DNA of 64,000 bases from Clytia hemisphaerica (GCA_902728285.1 CACVBU010000749.1:272352-336351), one strand, 5' to 3'. Positions 47,436 through 59,103 are shown, numbered from the stretch's first letter. The notes: a model not told the origin generated them from the letters alone. Made by a program: numbers and translations.

Positions 47436-50400
47436 ATGGAGCAAAGCTGGGATGGAATCATAAATATTGGTTTAGAAATTAAAGATTTGAATATTGTTGA
47501 TTTGTGGAGAACACCTAACGGATTGGTCTATAGGGATGGTTATTGCTGTAAGAGAAGTATGAAGGTTGGCGACATTACCTATGAATTGAGAAACAGGATT
47601 TTCAAAAGTGAAAGAGGAAATCCCATGTTTGAAACTGTTTATGAAGACAAAGATGGGCCAGTGAGGTTGATGAGTAAAAATCCTACAACAGTTTACCGAA
47701 GTGTCTTACAGAAATTAAAAGTGCAGATTAAAGGAAAGCTAAATGGACAGAGATTTTTCGGACTTTCTACTAAAGATTATGAGTCTGCTTTAGATTCAAA
47801 ATGTAATAATTTGACAATGAATACTCTGTTTGCTGATAAGGATTCTGACAACTTTATATACCTGTCCATGTTCGGAAATCTACATTCAAAAGAGTAGTGA
47901 GTACTGGTATCCCATTTTATGATCCAGGATATGAACGAAAAATTTGCAATGTTTCTTGTCGACTGCAACCGGGATATGAAATAATTCGGCAAATGCAACT
48001 TCCAAATTCGTCTATGTATATTGACGTTCATTTGTGTATTGAAAGAGGTGATGATGGTCCAATTTTCAAAGGGTTCACAAAATCAGAGCCGATAATTAAC
48101 GTTTCCAATAAGGACATAGGGATAGTTGTTGGAGAAGTATTTTCAGAATTGAAAATCAACAAAAGAAAGAGTTGGTCAGGTGTTGAGTTTTTTGGTCTGG
48201 ACCGTTCTGAAGTGATAGATATTACGAGTAAGCCACCAAAGATACCCAATGATCCATCAGAAGAGTTAGACAATGTTAATGACTACTCAGAGATATCAGT
48301 TCTTAATGATGCTTACCAAATTAGGAGAAGAAATGCTGGACCTACGAGCAACCTGTGTCCAAAGGCAATAAAAGCACGTAACGAAACTATTCACAAACTT
48401 GTGCAGTATGCATCATTTGGCGATGTTGCTAGTATGTATGATTCTTTTTTTTTTTTTGCTATAAGCTACATCAGGAGCTAACAGTTTGTGAATGCACACA
48501 AGTTGTGAATTTACAGTATGTAACTCAACAAATATAATATTAATAATCAAATGGTTCTCTATTTTGGTTTGATCTATGTCTAGTAGTATTTTCTAGAAAG
48601 TTTTTTTTCACAACTTGTGTCTCATCAATATCTTGTACATGGACTGAAAATTACAATCAGAATTGTTTTGAAAAGTTGTTAGTGTAAAAATATATAGTGT
48701 TACGCCAAACGATTAGTTTTTCATTTTCATTTAAGGTTTCGTGTCGTATCTTTACGAAGAATTTTTCGATGTCATCAATAATGTAATAGACAAAACGTCT
48801 GATGAAAGTATGCGGAAGCTTCTTAGAAAGTTGAAAGTTGTTCAACGACCAGTATCATTATCATGTCAGGAGACAGCAAGAATAATGATGGGGAAAAATG
48901 AAATGTCCCAGAGAGCCTACATTGAACTGAGAGAATCCCTCAAACACAATAACATAAACATTCCTCCCTATGTTGAACTGAAATCATATTGTAAAAGACT
49001 GGATGTTGGTAACATTATGCCTTTGCATCATAGTAACGATGATTCTTGCCAATGTATGGGTTTTGGCTCTACAGCTAGAGAAACTCTTCAGTATGTTTTT
49101 AAGTGTCCAGAGTATGCTGGAAAGATGCAATTTCTCTCTGAAGAGAGAAACAGCAGGCTCTCTTATTTTCTCAAATCAAAAGACGGCGAGCTGTATAAAA
49201 ATTTTGACCCAACGAGAAGAACTTTGATTCTTAGAGAGACTGGTGACAACTTCAGGAGTGTTGGACGATACCCAACGGAACAGACATCATTTTGTATCTT
49301 AAATTTGATAGATCTTGCCTCTGGTCCTTATGGACAGTTTATCACTACCCTATGGCGAGGAAGTGAGTCTCGTCGCACCCTCAAAATTCATTGCAAGGCT
49401 CATTATGATGAGATGACTGATCTTGTAAAAAATAGTGTCACTATCAATCATGGCTCAACTGAAGAAGTTTTCAACGTTGTGCTTATATTTGTTGCAGATC
49501 TTTCTTTTGTTAAAGAGGTTTTGGGAAAATGCTCCTGTACACATACTTATGGATGTTTTTCATTGTATTCTTCCGCAAAAGTCCTGGTCAGCTGTTAAAC
49601 CCATCGCTGGAAAATCACGCTCTATAGCGCACATGGATGAACTTGGCTTGAAAGTAGAAAAATCTCTTTGGGGAAAATCCAAACAAAGATAGTGTACTTT
49701 ACAAGAAATTAGCTCAAGATGCATTTGGTCAGTGGGTAAGAAAACAAATTTATTTAGATATTCACTAGCCTTTATGATGTTTTTTTTCATGTCCCTATAC
49801 TTTCAGTAAGCAAATTTTCCAGAAAACAAAAAAACAGATGAAAATCATATAGATAACTGATACACCAAAGCACTTCTACTTTTAGGAGAAAGGTAATGAA
49901 TGAAGCTGTATCAGGAAAGTTTCTGGGGATACATTTTTGTTCTCAAAAAGCTTTTTTTTTTTTCTTTTGCTGTATTAAAATCAGTTTTGAAACTTTTTGA
50001 TTTTCTTTATTTTTTAGGCTCCTGTTATGTTGAAAGGTGTTATTATGGAACTCGTCCCCCCTTGTGGGCTACATCTCATTCTGGCCCATCATCGGTATCT
50101 TTGGAAGTTTCTCCATGATATTGTCTCAAAGCGAAAACAAGAAGAACTCATTCCAAAGGCCCTCCGCAAGATTGGTTGCACATACCTAGCCTTTCAACTG
50201 GACAGTTACTTTAAAAGGTTGGTATTCAATTATAGAAATGTATAATACACAACTTCAGAAATTTAATATAAATTTTTACTTTTGCTACATATGTCAATAA
50301 GGAAATAATTGGGTGTGGATGGAGTACCTTATCAGCCCTTTTTACGCAGACCCTAAGTTAACGCCAGCCCTTATTGCGGCAAAGCTCAATGTTTTTAATT

Positions 50401-51689
50401 TTTAGCCCGGTCATAATTTATTATGCTAGCGACAACAAAATAATGCCAAAAAGGGCTGGCTTAAAAAGGGCCATCAATAAAGTATTCAATAAAAGTATCT
50501 TATTCACAGTTGATATTGTATTTTTTTTTTTCAGTAAAAAAAAGCATTATGATGGATCTGAAAGTCTTAAAATGATAGGAAATGATGCTAAAATTCTTGA
50601 GGATAACATTGACGTGTTCCTGAATGAATTCTTAAAGGCTGGCGAAACCTGGACTTCTGCTAAAAAGTTGCGCCAAATACTCAACCTGTATAAGCTGTTA
50701 AGTCTAAAATTTTTCTTTCCGAAATTGTCTGATTTTTTTTTCATTTGTTTTTGCATTTTTGTTTGATCCAGTCAAATCTTGTACCTTAAGGGGATTAATT
50801 TTCGCGGGGATTATATTTTTGTGAATTTTGCAAGGTTTTCCCTTGATTCGCGAAAATTAATCCTCGCAAAAATTTTCAAAACCTTTGGATTCTAGAAATT
50901 CGCGAAATATAATCCTTGTGAAAATAAAGTTTTTCAGACATTGGTAATTTTAAAGGCTTTTTAGACGTAATTTCCCTTTGTTTTTAAGAAATAAGCCCAC
51001 TTCTCGCGAAACTTGCGAAATTTAATCCTCGCAAAAATTTACAATTCCCGTCTTCGCGAAAATAAATCCTGCGAAAATTAAATTATTTCGCGAAAAAAGT
51101 TGCCTCTTGAAAATTCCCGCAAAAATTAATCCCCTTAAGGGTAGTTGTTACTTTTAATCGTCTTTTTTGCTTAATCTGGCCTTATTAAAATTTCAATTGA
51201 ATTTTCTTCTTTAGGGATATCAGATCACTACAAGGCAATGAAGAGCGAATTAATTCCTTCCATTCTCGTGCTGAAAACTTTTTCCAAAAGTTTATTCACA
51301 ATGCTGGCACTGCCAATGTTTCTGGCTTACCTTATCTTCACTACCTCAGGAACCATTTAGGTTTAATAATGAAGAATTTGTTCGAACTATTTGGGTATGG
51401 CTATGGTGTATTTTCAACCAATGGAGGAGAGCATCTAAACAAGAGGATAAAACATTACGAATTAAATGAAACTAACCTTGACAATTTGAGATTTCAAACT
51501 GTGATTAGATTGATTCGAACAAAGCAATTTCATTTTTCATCTTGTGTAATGAAAGCTCACAGAGAAATGACATGTTCTCGTTGTAATCAACCTGGCCATT
51601 ATCGGAGTAATAAAAGTTGCCCAATGCACCCCAGTCACCCAGACACTGGTTTTGACAGTAGCGACAGCGAAGGAGAAGAGGAAAACTAA
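47436..51689 (+). pseudogene. FYR-like/DDE-like/zinc-knuckle family, copy C (full layout, broken)
   Basis: Exons 47436-48431, 48736-49735, 50018-50217 and 50535 to about 50700, then about 51215-51689; introns are GT-AG. It is the only copy with the complete order in view: two FYR-like modules (KLNGQRFFGL, SWSGVEFFGL), RRRNAGPTSNL, RETGDNFRS, VADLSFVKEVLG, CGLHLILAHHRYLW, NGGEHLNKR, then the knuckle CSRCNQPGHYRSNKSC and an acidic tail. Lesions: -1 frameshift near 47893 (AAAAG run), a one-base shift near 49555 (T run), and an ~510-bp insertion near 50703-51214 that holds an inverted-repeat element. Homopolymer-run indels could be sequencing errors; the insertion is not. Confidence 0.65.
50784..51142. 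mobile_element. ACCTTAAGG-family inverted-repeat element, copy 2
   Basis: It begins ACCTTAAGGGGATTAATTTT and ends AAAAATTAATCCCCTTAAGG, inverted copies. The interior repeats CGCGAAAATTAATCC-like motifs. It lies within copy C of the FYR-like family and interrupts its last exon. Confidence 0.8.
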
Positions 51690-53714
51690 ATTTAAATTAA
51701 TTTATTTTAATTCAATTATTAATTCATTTTAATTCAGTTATTTATTAGATTATTAGTATTATATATTTTTAAAGATAAGGAATGTTCAAATAATTTAAGC
51801 AAAACAAAAAACAAAAAAAAATAGTTGCTTGAAGTTCTTTCCTTATTACCTAAATGAAGCCATAAAAGATTAATGTTCTTGTCTGATTGCAATTGCAATT
51901 GGATCCAGGTTCGACCCCTGGTTTTGGCTGTTATATATACCCTTGTCCAATGGTGGCAAGCTTCAACAAGCTCAAGTAGTTTTGTCAAAGAAAAATTTCC
52001 CTTACCAGCCTTAAGGATCTTAATTGTAATGTTTTTTGATATTTTGCAATCAACTGAATGTATCTTCAAGAAATTCTTGAAGATTGGTGCGTCCATTCTA
52101 AACACAGGTTCGACCTATAGCATCACACTGCACCATTTAGTTCCATTAAGGAAATGGAACGATTGCAAAAAAAAAAAAAATTTTTAAATCCTATTTTCTT
52201 CTTGTATGCTTTTAGTGTGAAAATCTATCATCATGAAAAAAAAATAATTCAAATTATACATAACATCTGTATTTATTTTTAGAAAAGTCATCATTTTTAT
52301 TGCTCATGTTAATTTTAAAGTTTTAACACCTTTTTTGATAGGAAATTCAGGTTTTCGTTTTGTATAGATATATATTTCTGGTGTCCTTCATTCATGTTAC
52401 TTTTTAAAAGTTGCATGTATGATTGCACAAGAAATGATCACAAATATCATAATAAAACAATATTTAATTTAAATTTGGATTTTATTTTAGAACATAATCA
52501 ATCTAAAATGTTATTTATTTATAAGAAAATCACAAATTTGCCACTTGTTTGATAATAAGCAAAATTTTTACCAGACTTTTCTAGGAACAATAAACGTTCA
52601 TCTAACATTGTAAACGTTACGTGCCCTGCCCTTTTAGGCACATAACGTTGTTTTGACGTTCATCTAACGTTATATGGACGTTACGTGCCCGACGTGCCCT
52701 TATATTATAATATAATATATCTATTTCTATATTTTTTTATTTTTTTTTATCATTTTTTTATTTGTTTTATTGTTTTTTTTTCATACTTTATACATCGACG
52801 TTCATATAACGTTATATTTCCCTTACCTTTATTATTGGTTTTTTTTTTTTTCCTTTAGTTGACTGAACAATTTTCCATTGACAATTTGATCTTCATATGC
52901 ACATGGTGAGTCAATTTCATCCAATTCTTTTCATTGATGGGTTGCTTGTATTAATAAATATCACGCCCAGCTTTTGAGACTGGAATTCCTAATGATTAAA
53001 TTAGGCGTTTTTACCACTTAAACTAACGTGACAATGTTTGTGTTGATTCTCAATATTTTTTTTCTAAAAAGAGAAGTTGGAAATATTAAGCAAAGAGGAA
53101 AATTGGTGATTTAAAATTAAGATTTCTTCAAAAGTCACCTTAAAAACAAAGAATTTAAGTGAAAATTTCATACTGATTCAAAGCTGTCATTCAAGCACAA
53201 GAAATTAACTGAAAATCCATACTGATTACTAAAAATAAAACAATCCTAACAACCAGAAGCTGTGTTTCAAAACTAGTAAACAAAGTAATATCTTCTATGT
53301 AACAAATTTATATTTAGAAATAGCTTTTATCTTTGAAAAATGGGGGTGTACAAGTTTTCGGATTGCTAAAAAACCTAAGAATTATTTTCTGTGATTTAAA
53401 TTATTCCGCACTGTTCCGCAGAATATTTTCTCAGTTCAGATAAAGAATAAGAATAGTTTGTTATTTTTGTTAATTCTGTCATTTTGCAAAAAAGTCAAAA
53501 CAGTTTCAGAAAAATCTACAGAAGGAACCAAATTTTAAGATTGAGAAATAAAATGCGCTCCACGAAACTGTTTTCTTGTTTGCCTCGAAAAGAATAATTT
53601 CCATTTCATTAACATTTCCTTACAAGCTAAAGAATAGAAACAAATAAATGGAACTATTACCGGCAATTGCTGTAACTTAGAACTACCTGACAAATTTTGT
53701 TTCATGATTAAGGT
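51690..53714. other. Intergenic
   Basis: No gene is recognised. Around 52598-52705, AACGTTCATCTAACGTTATATGG-type motifs and a GTGCC/GGCAC stem repeat. Long T tracts occur. Confidence 0.4.
51905..51921 (+). other. tRNA-like T-arm / pol III B-box
   Basis: CCAGG-TTCGACC-CCTGG is a perfect T-arm: 5-bp stem, 7-base loop, with the B-box GGTTCGACCCC. No A-box or acceptor stem was found in the 75 bases upstream, so it is not a whole tRNA gene. It may be a SINE relic or chance. A weaker second B-box (AGGTTCGACCT) is at 52106. Confidence 0.35.
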
Positions 53715-53983
53715 ACCTTAAGTAGATTAAAAAGTTTCTCGTAGATTAATTTTTGCTATTTTGACCATTTTTAATTCAGTCCACGCAAAAAGTTTGCAAA
53801 CAACTCATTTGTGAAAAAAGTCCAAACAAAATTTTCGGAAATTTTTACAAGTGTCCCAAAAAATAGAGAAAGAATCCCACACAAAATCTTTAGCACAACG
53901 CAGTTTGCAAAATTTTGTCAATGCTAAAATTCTAAAATCTAAATTCGCGAAAAAAGTCCACACAAAAATTAATCTTAAAGGTA
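53715..53983. mobile_element. ACCTTAAGG-family inverted-repeat element, copy 3
   Basis: It begins ACCTTAAGTAGATTAA and ends AAAAATTAATCTTAAAGGTA, inverted with mismatches. The interior has CACAAAAAGTTTGC-type repeats. The most diverged copy of the family. Confidence 0.6.
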
Positions 53984-54068
53984 TGTTGAGAAAAGTTTGA
54001 TGATAAATTGGTTAAAATATCAGAACAAAAAATACAGTCCAAAAACAGCTGATCCCAGGTTCCATGTA

Positions 54069-54361
54069 AGGCGGCCATCAAAAAGTTGCTCTGTTCGCGT
54101 CGCAGCGGGTGCTAAAAATGCATGCGGGCGGAGGGGCGGGCGGAAAAATTCCCGGTTCTTGGAAACGCGGCAATTGGTCAAGAGCGGGTAGTGAAACAAT
54201 ACAATTTTTCGACGGCCGCCAGAGCGATTGAGAAAAAAGCTTTACTTTGAAAGAACAAATTGCTTTTCCCAGGTTTTTTCCCGCGTCTCCGCATCGGAAA
54301 ATCAGTGAAAAATATGATGCAGGCGGGTGACGGGAACAGAACAATTTTTTGATGGCCGCCT
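54069..54361. mobile_element. AGGCGGCCATC inverted-repeat element
   Basis: AGGCGGCCATCAAAAAGTTG at 54069 is inverted at the right end (CAATTTTTTGATGGCCGCCT, ending 54361). Further copies of the motif lie inside (near 54200). GC-richer than the surroundings; non-coding. Confidence 0.75.
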
Positions 54362-54604
54362 AATTATCCCAAGTTACAGCAGTTGACGGTTCTATATATC
54401 TGTCAAAGTAGAGTTCTACAATGCTAATAAGCTTTTGACAATAAACTGTTATCAATATGAACTTTTTATATACAAGCTGATATGGGAAAATGATTATCGA
54501 GTCAAAAAAATGTCTTAAAATGAAAATAGCTGTGTAGTCTCATGAAACAAACCTTATGTAGACTGTAAACTTTAAAAACAAAAAATAAAATATAAACTGA
54601 TAAA

Positions 54605-55604
54605 CTAAATTCCAACATCATGGGTTAAAAAGCCAAGGCTGTTGAAACAAGCATTTTGATATGTTATCGTTAAAGGTCCATGCATGTCTGGATTACATTT
54701 TCCATGTGAAATTTCAAAAGGACGATGATCCTGCAAGATTGAGGATTCAAGAATAAAAAAATTTCCCCTCACAACAGGGTTTACAAAAATTGAGTAGGGT
54801 GCACAAAAGGCATTTCTTTCTATGTCCGTTGTGAAACGAACACATTTCAAGTTGCTATTGAATGTATCAATAGAACCATCCAAGGACAGTGTAAAAATTG
54901 TTTCGTATTTTGAAAATATCGCCGTCATTTACATCTTGATGTTTCGAGATGTAGCCGATATCCAACCGGGTTCCTTTTTCAACTGTTATAGTACCTACTC
55001 CTGGCTCAAAATTAAAATGAGTTATGGGTAGGTCCAAACCAAAATCACTCATTAATGAAAATGAGCTTGCCCATTGTGGTACCTCATCGTTTTCGTCAAG
55101 GCCACCACATGGGACAAACACTTTAACTTTATTCTCACCCTCAACTTTCTTCACTGGAATAGCAAGTCTTCCTCCTTCAAAACTAATCATTTCAGCTGCC
55201 AATAACTCCCCATCAACCAATTTATAGACTTGTAACTGAGTCTCTTGTTTGAAGGAGACCCACGGACAAACTAACAGCTTGTCATGAAAGCGCAAGTGCT
55301 TAACCAAACACTTGTCGTCACTGAATAGCTCAGAAACTCGTCTGAGCGATTTGATAGCAAAACTTCGCTTATCAATACTACCAATCTTTGGCACTTCAAG
55401 TGGCTCACCAGGTACAAACTTTTTACCAAACAACACAGCAAATGAAAGCTTAGGAACGTCATTGATCAATATTTTCTTGTGGTGTGGATTACATGCATTT
55501 GATTTCAAGACATTACTATCTCTAAGCTTTTTTTTCACACGAGTTTCAATGTTTTGGTTGACACATAAGAAGAATTTTTGAAGAGAGTTATGATTGAGCG
55601 CCAT
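54605..55604 (-). CDS. Orphan protein of about 330 residues, one apparent frameshift
   Basis: Single exon on the minus strand. The ATG at 55604 has a good context (AAAATGG). The first frame runs to about 54890, and the second continues to a stop at 54605; the switch lies in a T/A run near 54885-54895, so it may be a sequencing error or a real lesion. The product is mixed alpha/beta with many beta-like stretches. It begins with a helical basic segment (VNQNIETRVKKKLRD), and the middle has PWVSFKQETQLQVYKL and VKVFVPCGGLDENDEVPQW. There is no zinc finger, signal peptide or membrane segment. I do not recognise a family; no neighbour explains it. Confidence 0.55.
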
Positions 55605-55764
55605 TTTCTTTTTGATGAAGCCTTCCTTCTCGGACTGCGTATGTTATTGTGGCCCCGGGTTTCCGTGATCGGAAAGGAACATTCTACCGTGCGCTATTTT
55701 ACCGAACGAAACTCAAAACCGCTTTATAGTTCCAAATCGAAATCGCCGTGTCTCCCAAAGTAAT

Positions 55765-56436
55765 AGAGCGCCCATATGCAATTAATTGGAGATGAATCTC
55801 CATTTTGTCATCTTAGCTTCGTGATTTCATCAGTCGCGCGACTTATATTGTATAAATTTCTCAAAGTCTTTGAGTTAGGATAATCGTGCAAATGATAACC
55901 AAGTTACAATTTGAACGAAAAAAACTTTATTTACCCAGAGGGATATCATACGCTGATTCTTCTACTTCTATTTCTTCGTATCTTGAAGTGTGTACGAAAA
56001 ATTAAGAAAAAAATGTCAAAATTTATGAAATTTAAATTTAATAGCATTAACATCAAACTGACAAAACCTGGTAATCAAAAGATGAAAATTATTATAAAAA
56101 CAGAGCTTTCTTTTGCCTAATATTGCTGTTGTCTGTGTAGCGTCACTTGTCTCTGAAGCTGAATCAGAAGAAACTGAATTTGTATCTAGAAATTTAAAAA
56201 CATTAGTCATGTAATGTCAAACTAAAAATTTCATAAAAGAGACCTGCTCACACATAATGGTTCTGTTTTGCTGAGAAACAAAACAGAGCCACTGTATTGG
56301 TTATAATTGTTGTAACCACTACAATTAGCCAATAGAACGGCTTCTTTTGTTTCCGAATAGAACGGAACATGGCCTTATGCAAGCTACTGTAACAGCACTT
56401 ACTGTTTTAATTTCAAAGAAAGAAAGACATATGACT
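55765..56436. other. Intergenic with one possible exon
   Basis: On the minus strand a possible Ser/Thr-rich exon begins near 56187 after TTTCTAG (acceptor) and reads TNSVSSDSASETSDATQTT. Its entry phase would fit the tandem-exon gene upstream, but the link is unproven. Confidence 0.3.
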
Positions 56437-56766
56437 TACTCTTAGGTTCCAAATAAACGGGGGGTTCGAATAAGCGGGGGGGGGGGGGTTGAAAATTTTT
56501 TTACATCATAATAAACAGGGGGACCTAATTTCCGGGGGATTGGAAATGGTACTTCTGAAACCCCAAAATAAGGTAAAAATAGGCTAACATCAGGCTATTT
56601 AGAGCAAAATAACGGGCCTTCTCTTTGACAGCTGCAAATATTCTTAGAGATTAATAAACGGGGGGGGGGGGTCCTAATAAGGTCCGGGGGGTTGGAAAAT
56701 TTTCGAAAAATTAACAAGCGGGGGGGGGGGGGGCGGGGGGGGGCGTTTATTTGGAACCTAAGAGTA
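56437..56766. mobile_element. Inverted-repeat element with long G runs
   Basis: TACTCTTAGGTTCCAAATAA at 56437 is inverted as TTATTTGGAACCTAAGAGTA ending at 56766. The interior has several G runs of 6 to 13, potential G-quadruplex DNA on the plus strand. No gene. Confidence 0.8.
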
Positions 56767-56812
56767 CCCAGTTAGAAACTTTTTTGCAAGTATCGAAATA
56801 AAAACCTTAATC

Positions 56813-57255
56813 ATTAGAACTTCCAATGTCCTTCTCGAATCCATTGCAGGCTGTGCTCCCATTCAACATCGTCCAATACCTGTGGTTCGCTAGACTTTCT
56901 CTCAGGTGGGAAATTACTCGACCTTTGATCTAAAAGGTCATGAAAGATATTCAATTAATTACATTAAAAAAATAATAACGAAATGAGGGATACGACTCTA
57001 CAAATTTACATACCCTGTGGCTTTAAAGCGTGTGATGGCTTTGTTGCTGGGGTTTTCTTTTCATCTAATGGAATGTCACTCGACTTTTGACCTAAAATTT
57101 CATGAAAAATATTCAAGTTACATTTAGAAAATAATCACGAAATGAAGGATGTGTTTCTAGGAGGTTTCCTTCAGAAACGTACATACCTTGTGGCTTTAAA
57201 ACGTGGGAAGGCTGTGTTGCTTGGGCATGTTTTTTATTCGAACTCGACTTTTGAC
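56813..57255 (-). CDS. 3' end of a gene with tandemly duplicated small exons
   Basis: Three similar minus-strand exons, 57255-57187, 57091-57014 and 56929-56813, each follow a TTTAG-type acceptor. Each starts with the same motif (Gln-Lys/Arg-Ser-Ser), and the first two end with LKPQ and a GTATGT donor. The first two are phase 1 at both ends, so they can be added or lost without shifting the frame. The intron sequences also match. The last exon instead reads on into VEWEHSLQWIREGHWKF and a stop. Proline/serine-rich, probably unstructured. The upstream exons are separated by the nested elements at 57283-58016. Function unknown. Confidence 0.5.
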
Positions 57256-57282
57256 CTAAATAGTCATGAAAAATATTCAATT

Positions 57283-58016
57283 ACCTTGAAAGAAGAAAAT
57301 TTGACGGATTTAACCAAAATCCGCCAAATTTAATTTATTTCACGCACTCCCCAAATTCGTGCTTTTTCAAGCCTTAAACAGGTTTTTTGTTTATTTAACA
57401 GCGCTTTTGGCCTGCCAAATTAAATTCCCACCAAAATTTCTTTCTTTAACCCTATTCGTACTAGGGGGGGCTCTTTCTGTTCGGAGGTCAAACTATTGCT
57501 AATAGCTCTTGAAATAATAGAGCTTTTGCCGTGAAATTTTCTGTAAATTCCTAACTTTTATTTAGCTTCAAAATAAAAAAAAATTTGACACCTAAATATT
57601 TTCACACCTTGAGCATGATGACATTTCTGACAGTAAGGTGTCACAAAAATTGACACTTTTCCAATACAAATTTATTTTCATTGTCAAATATATCGTTTAA
57701 ACCGTAATTTATTGAATATTTAGGATAAAATAAGCATTTTAAACTCAGGCAACTTTTTTCTAAAGCCTTTGTTAGAATACAATAGCTATTTATAAGAACA
57801 AAGGAAATTTTCGGTTTTTACTCACTTTGGGCATGATGAGTGACGTCATCAAAAAAATTTTTTGTCAAAAGTTACCTTACGTCACAAGGATCTTGTGTGC
57901 CAAATTTCATCCAAAAAGACCCACTAGATCAAAAGTTAAGGGGTGGTACAGGAAAAGCCCCCCCCCCCCCTAGTTCTGAACCGCCCCTAAAAGCCTAGTA
58001 TGAATAGGGTTAAGGT
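57283..58016. mobile_element. ACCTTAAGG-family element, copy 4, split by a later insertion
   Basis: The left end ACCTTGAAAGAAGAAAATTT (57283) pairs with AAAATTTCTTTCTTTAAGGT, whose last bases lie beyond an inserted element (57450-58009). Removing the insert and one TTAA restores the inverted terminus. The remaining element is about 170 bp. Confidence 0.75.
57450..58009. mobile_element. TTAA-flanked inverted-repeat element (piggyBac-like ends)
   Basis: Ends CCCTATTCGTACTAGG and CCTAGTATGAATAGGG, flanked by TTAA at 57446-57449 and 58010-58013. The CCC...GGG ends with TTAA target duplication fit piggyBac-type non-autonomous elements. Near the ends lie a 7-base G run and a C run of about 12. No transposase. 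Confidence 0.85.
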
Positions 58017-58572
58017 GGTTACATTTAGAAAATAATCACGAAGTGACGGACGGATATGCTTGACACCCCCTGCTTTGATAAATTTTAATTTGGAGCAAAG
58101 CCAAACAATTAAGCCATTTTAAAAGCGTTAAATGAAGTGACTGAGCATTCAAATTTTAAGTTTAACTAAAAATTCCTTTTGCATGACGAAATGTATACTG
58201 GTTTCAACTCCATTTACATCTTAAGCATTCGTTTTAACGTTTGTGCTTTGCGTTGAGATTTCTAATTGAAATATAATATATTATGTATTGAATCATTGGA
58301 CTATTTTTCATAACAAATGATAGGTTACACCAAAATAGCTTACATACAAGAACGAAAGATTGAATAATTGAAGGTTTGTAATAAGAAAAAAGTTTCTATA
58401 CAAAACAAGATATCAGTAAATGGTAGTGTTTGTTTGTCATAATATGAAGCTCTGTATATCGTCCTGTACGTCCGATAAAATCTCGGAATCTTAGACGAAA
58501 CCACATTTGATATTGGATATAGGGCCTTGTAACTATAGTATAGTGCTATCTGAGTTAGGAACCTCTTAAATA
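58017..58572. other. Intergenic, local repeat at right end
   Basis: 58017-58050 continues the intron-type repeat TTACATTTAGAAAATAATCACGA of the tandem-exon gene. 58468-58572 matches 62270-62395 (see that repeat). Confidence 0.5.
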
Positions 58573-58577
58573 GGGAT
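58573..58577. repeat. GGGAT target-site duplication, left
   Basis: GGGAT directly precedes the left LTR and recurs at 61637-61641 after the right LTR. Five bases is the usual duplication for BEL/Pao elements. Confidence 0.9.
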
Positions 58578-59103
58578 TGTGAGTGGAGAGAACGAAGATG
58601 TTTTGAATAATTTGACTGGTCGAAATATCTCAGCCTTAATGGACAAAAAGGAACCTAACCTAAGGAAACCAAACAGAAAATGGAGAACAGAAAATGTAAA
58701 ATGCAAACACCAATTCTTGAACTTAAACCAACTTAAAATGTAACAAAACCAAAAAGAACCGAAATAAAACGACAGTAAATTAAACTTTAGTAAAACGCAC
58801 CTCTCACACACAAGACACTCACTCACGTCTCTCAGTGTTGAACTAACTCCTATCTACAAAATTTACAGTTAATAAACATATCCTAATTTCCCTAGAGGAA
58901 TTACAAATGATATATAAAACGTATAAAACGCAATTTGGGGATACAAAAGACACTTAAAACAAAAGGGACACTAAACAAAAGAAGACTCAAGAGACACATG
59001 AAAACTAAAAGAATCTACAGGGAATACTAATTAAAACACAGAAACATTAACAACACGGCCAATCAAATGTTCATAACGATGGAGCACTCTCTCTCCATCA
59101 ACA
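58578..59103 (-). mobile_element. LTR (3' LTR of the minus-strand element), 526 bp
   Basis: It begins TGTGAGTGGAGAG and ends CATCAACA, so TG...CA in both readings (TGTTGATGG...CACTCACA on the coding strand). It matches 61111-61636 in length and almost every base (one difference noted, AAAAG/AGAAG). A frame of 86 residues inside both LTRs is not a gene. Confidence 0.95.

Noticed and set aside
50701..51214. Ordinary intron in the last exon of copy C
   Set aside because: No GT-AG pair there preserves the frame, copy B has no intron at that place, and the stretch holds an inverted-repeat element.
51734..52105. 123-residue minus-strand frame after copy C
   Set aside because: It overlaps the tRNA-like T-arm region and has no recognisable domain or splice signals.
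58578..59103. 86-residue frame repeated in both LTRs
   Set aside because: It lies wholly within the LTR and is duplicated with it; no domain or start support.
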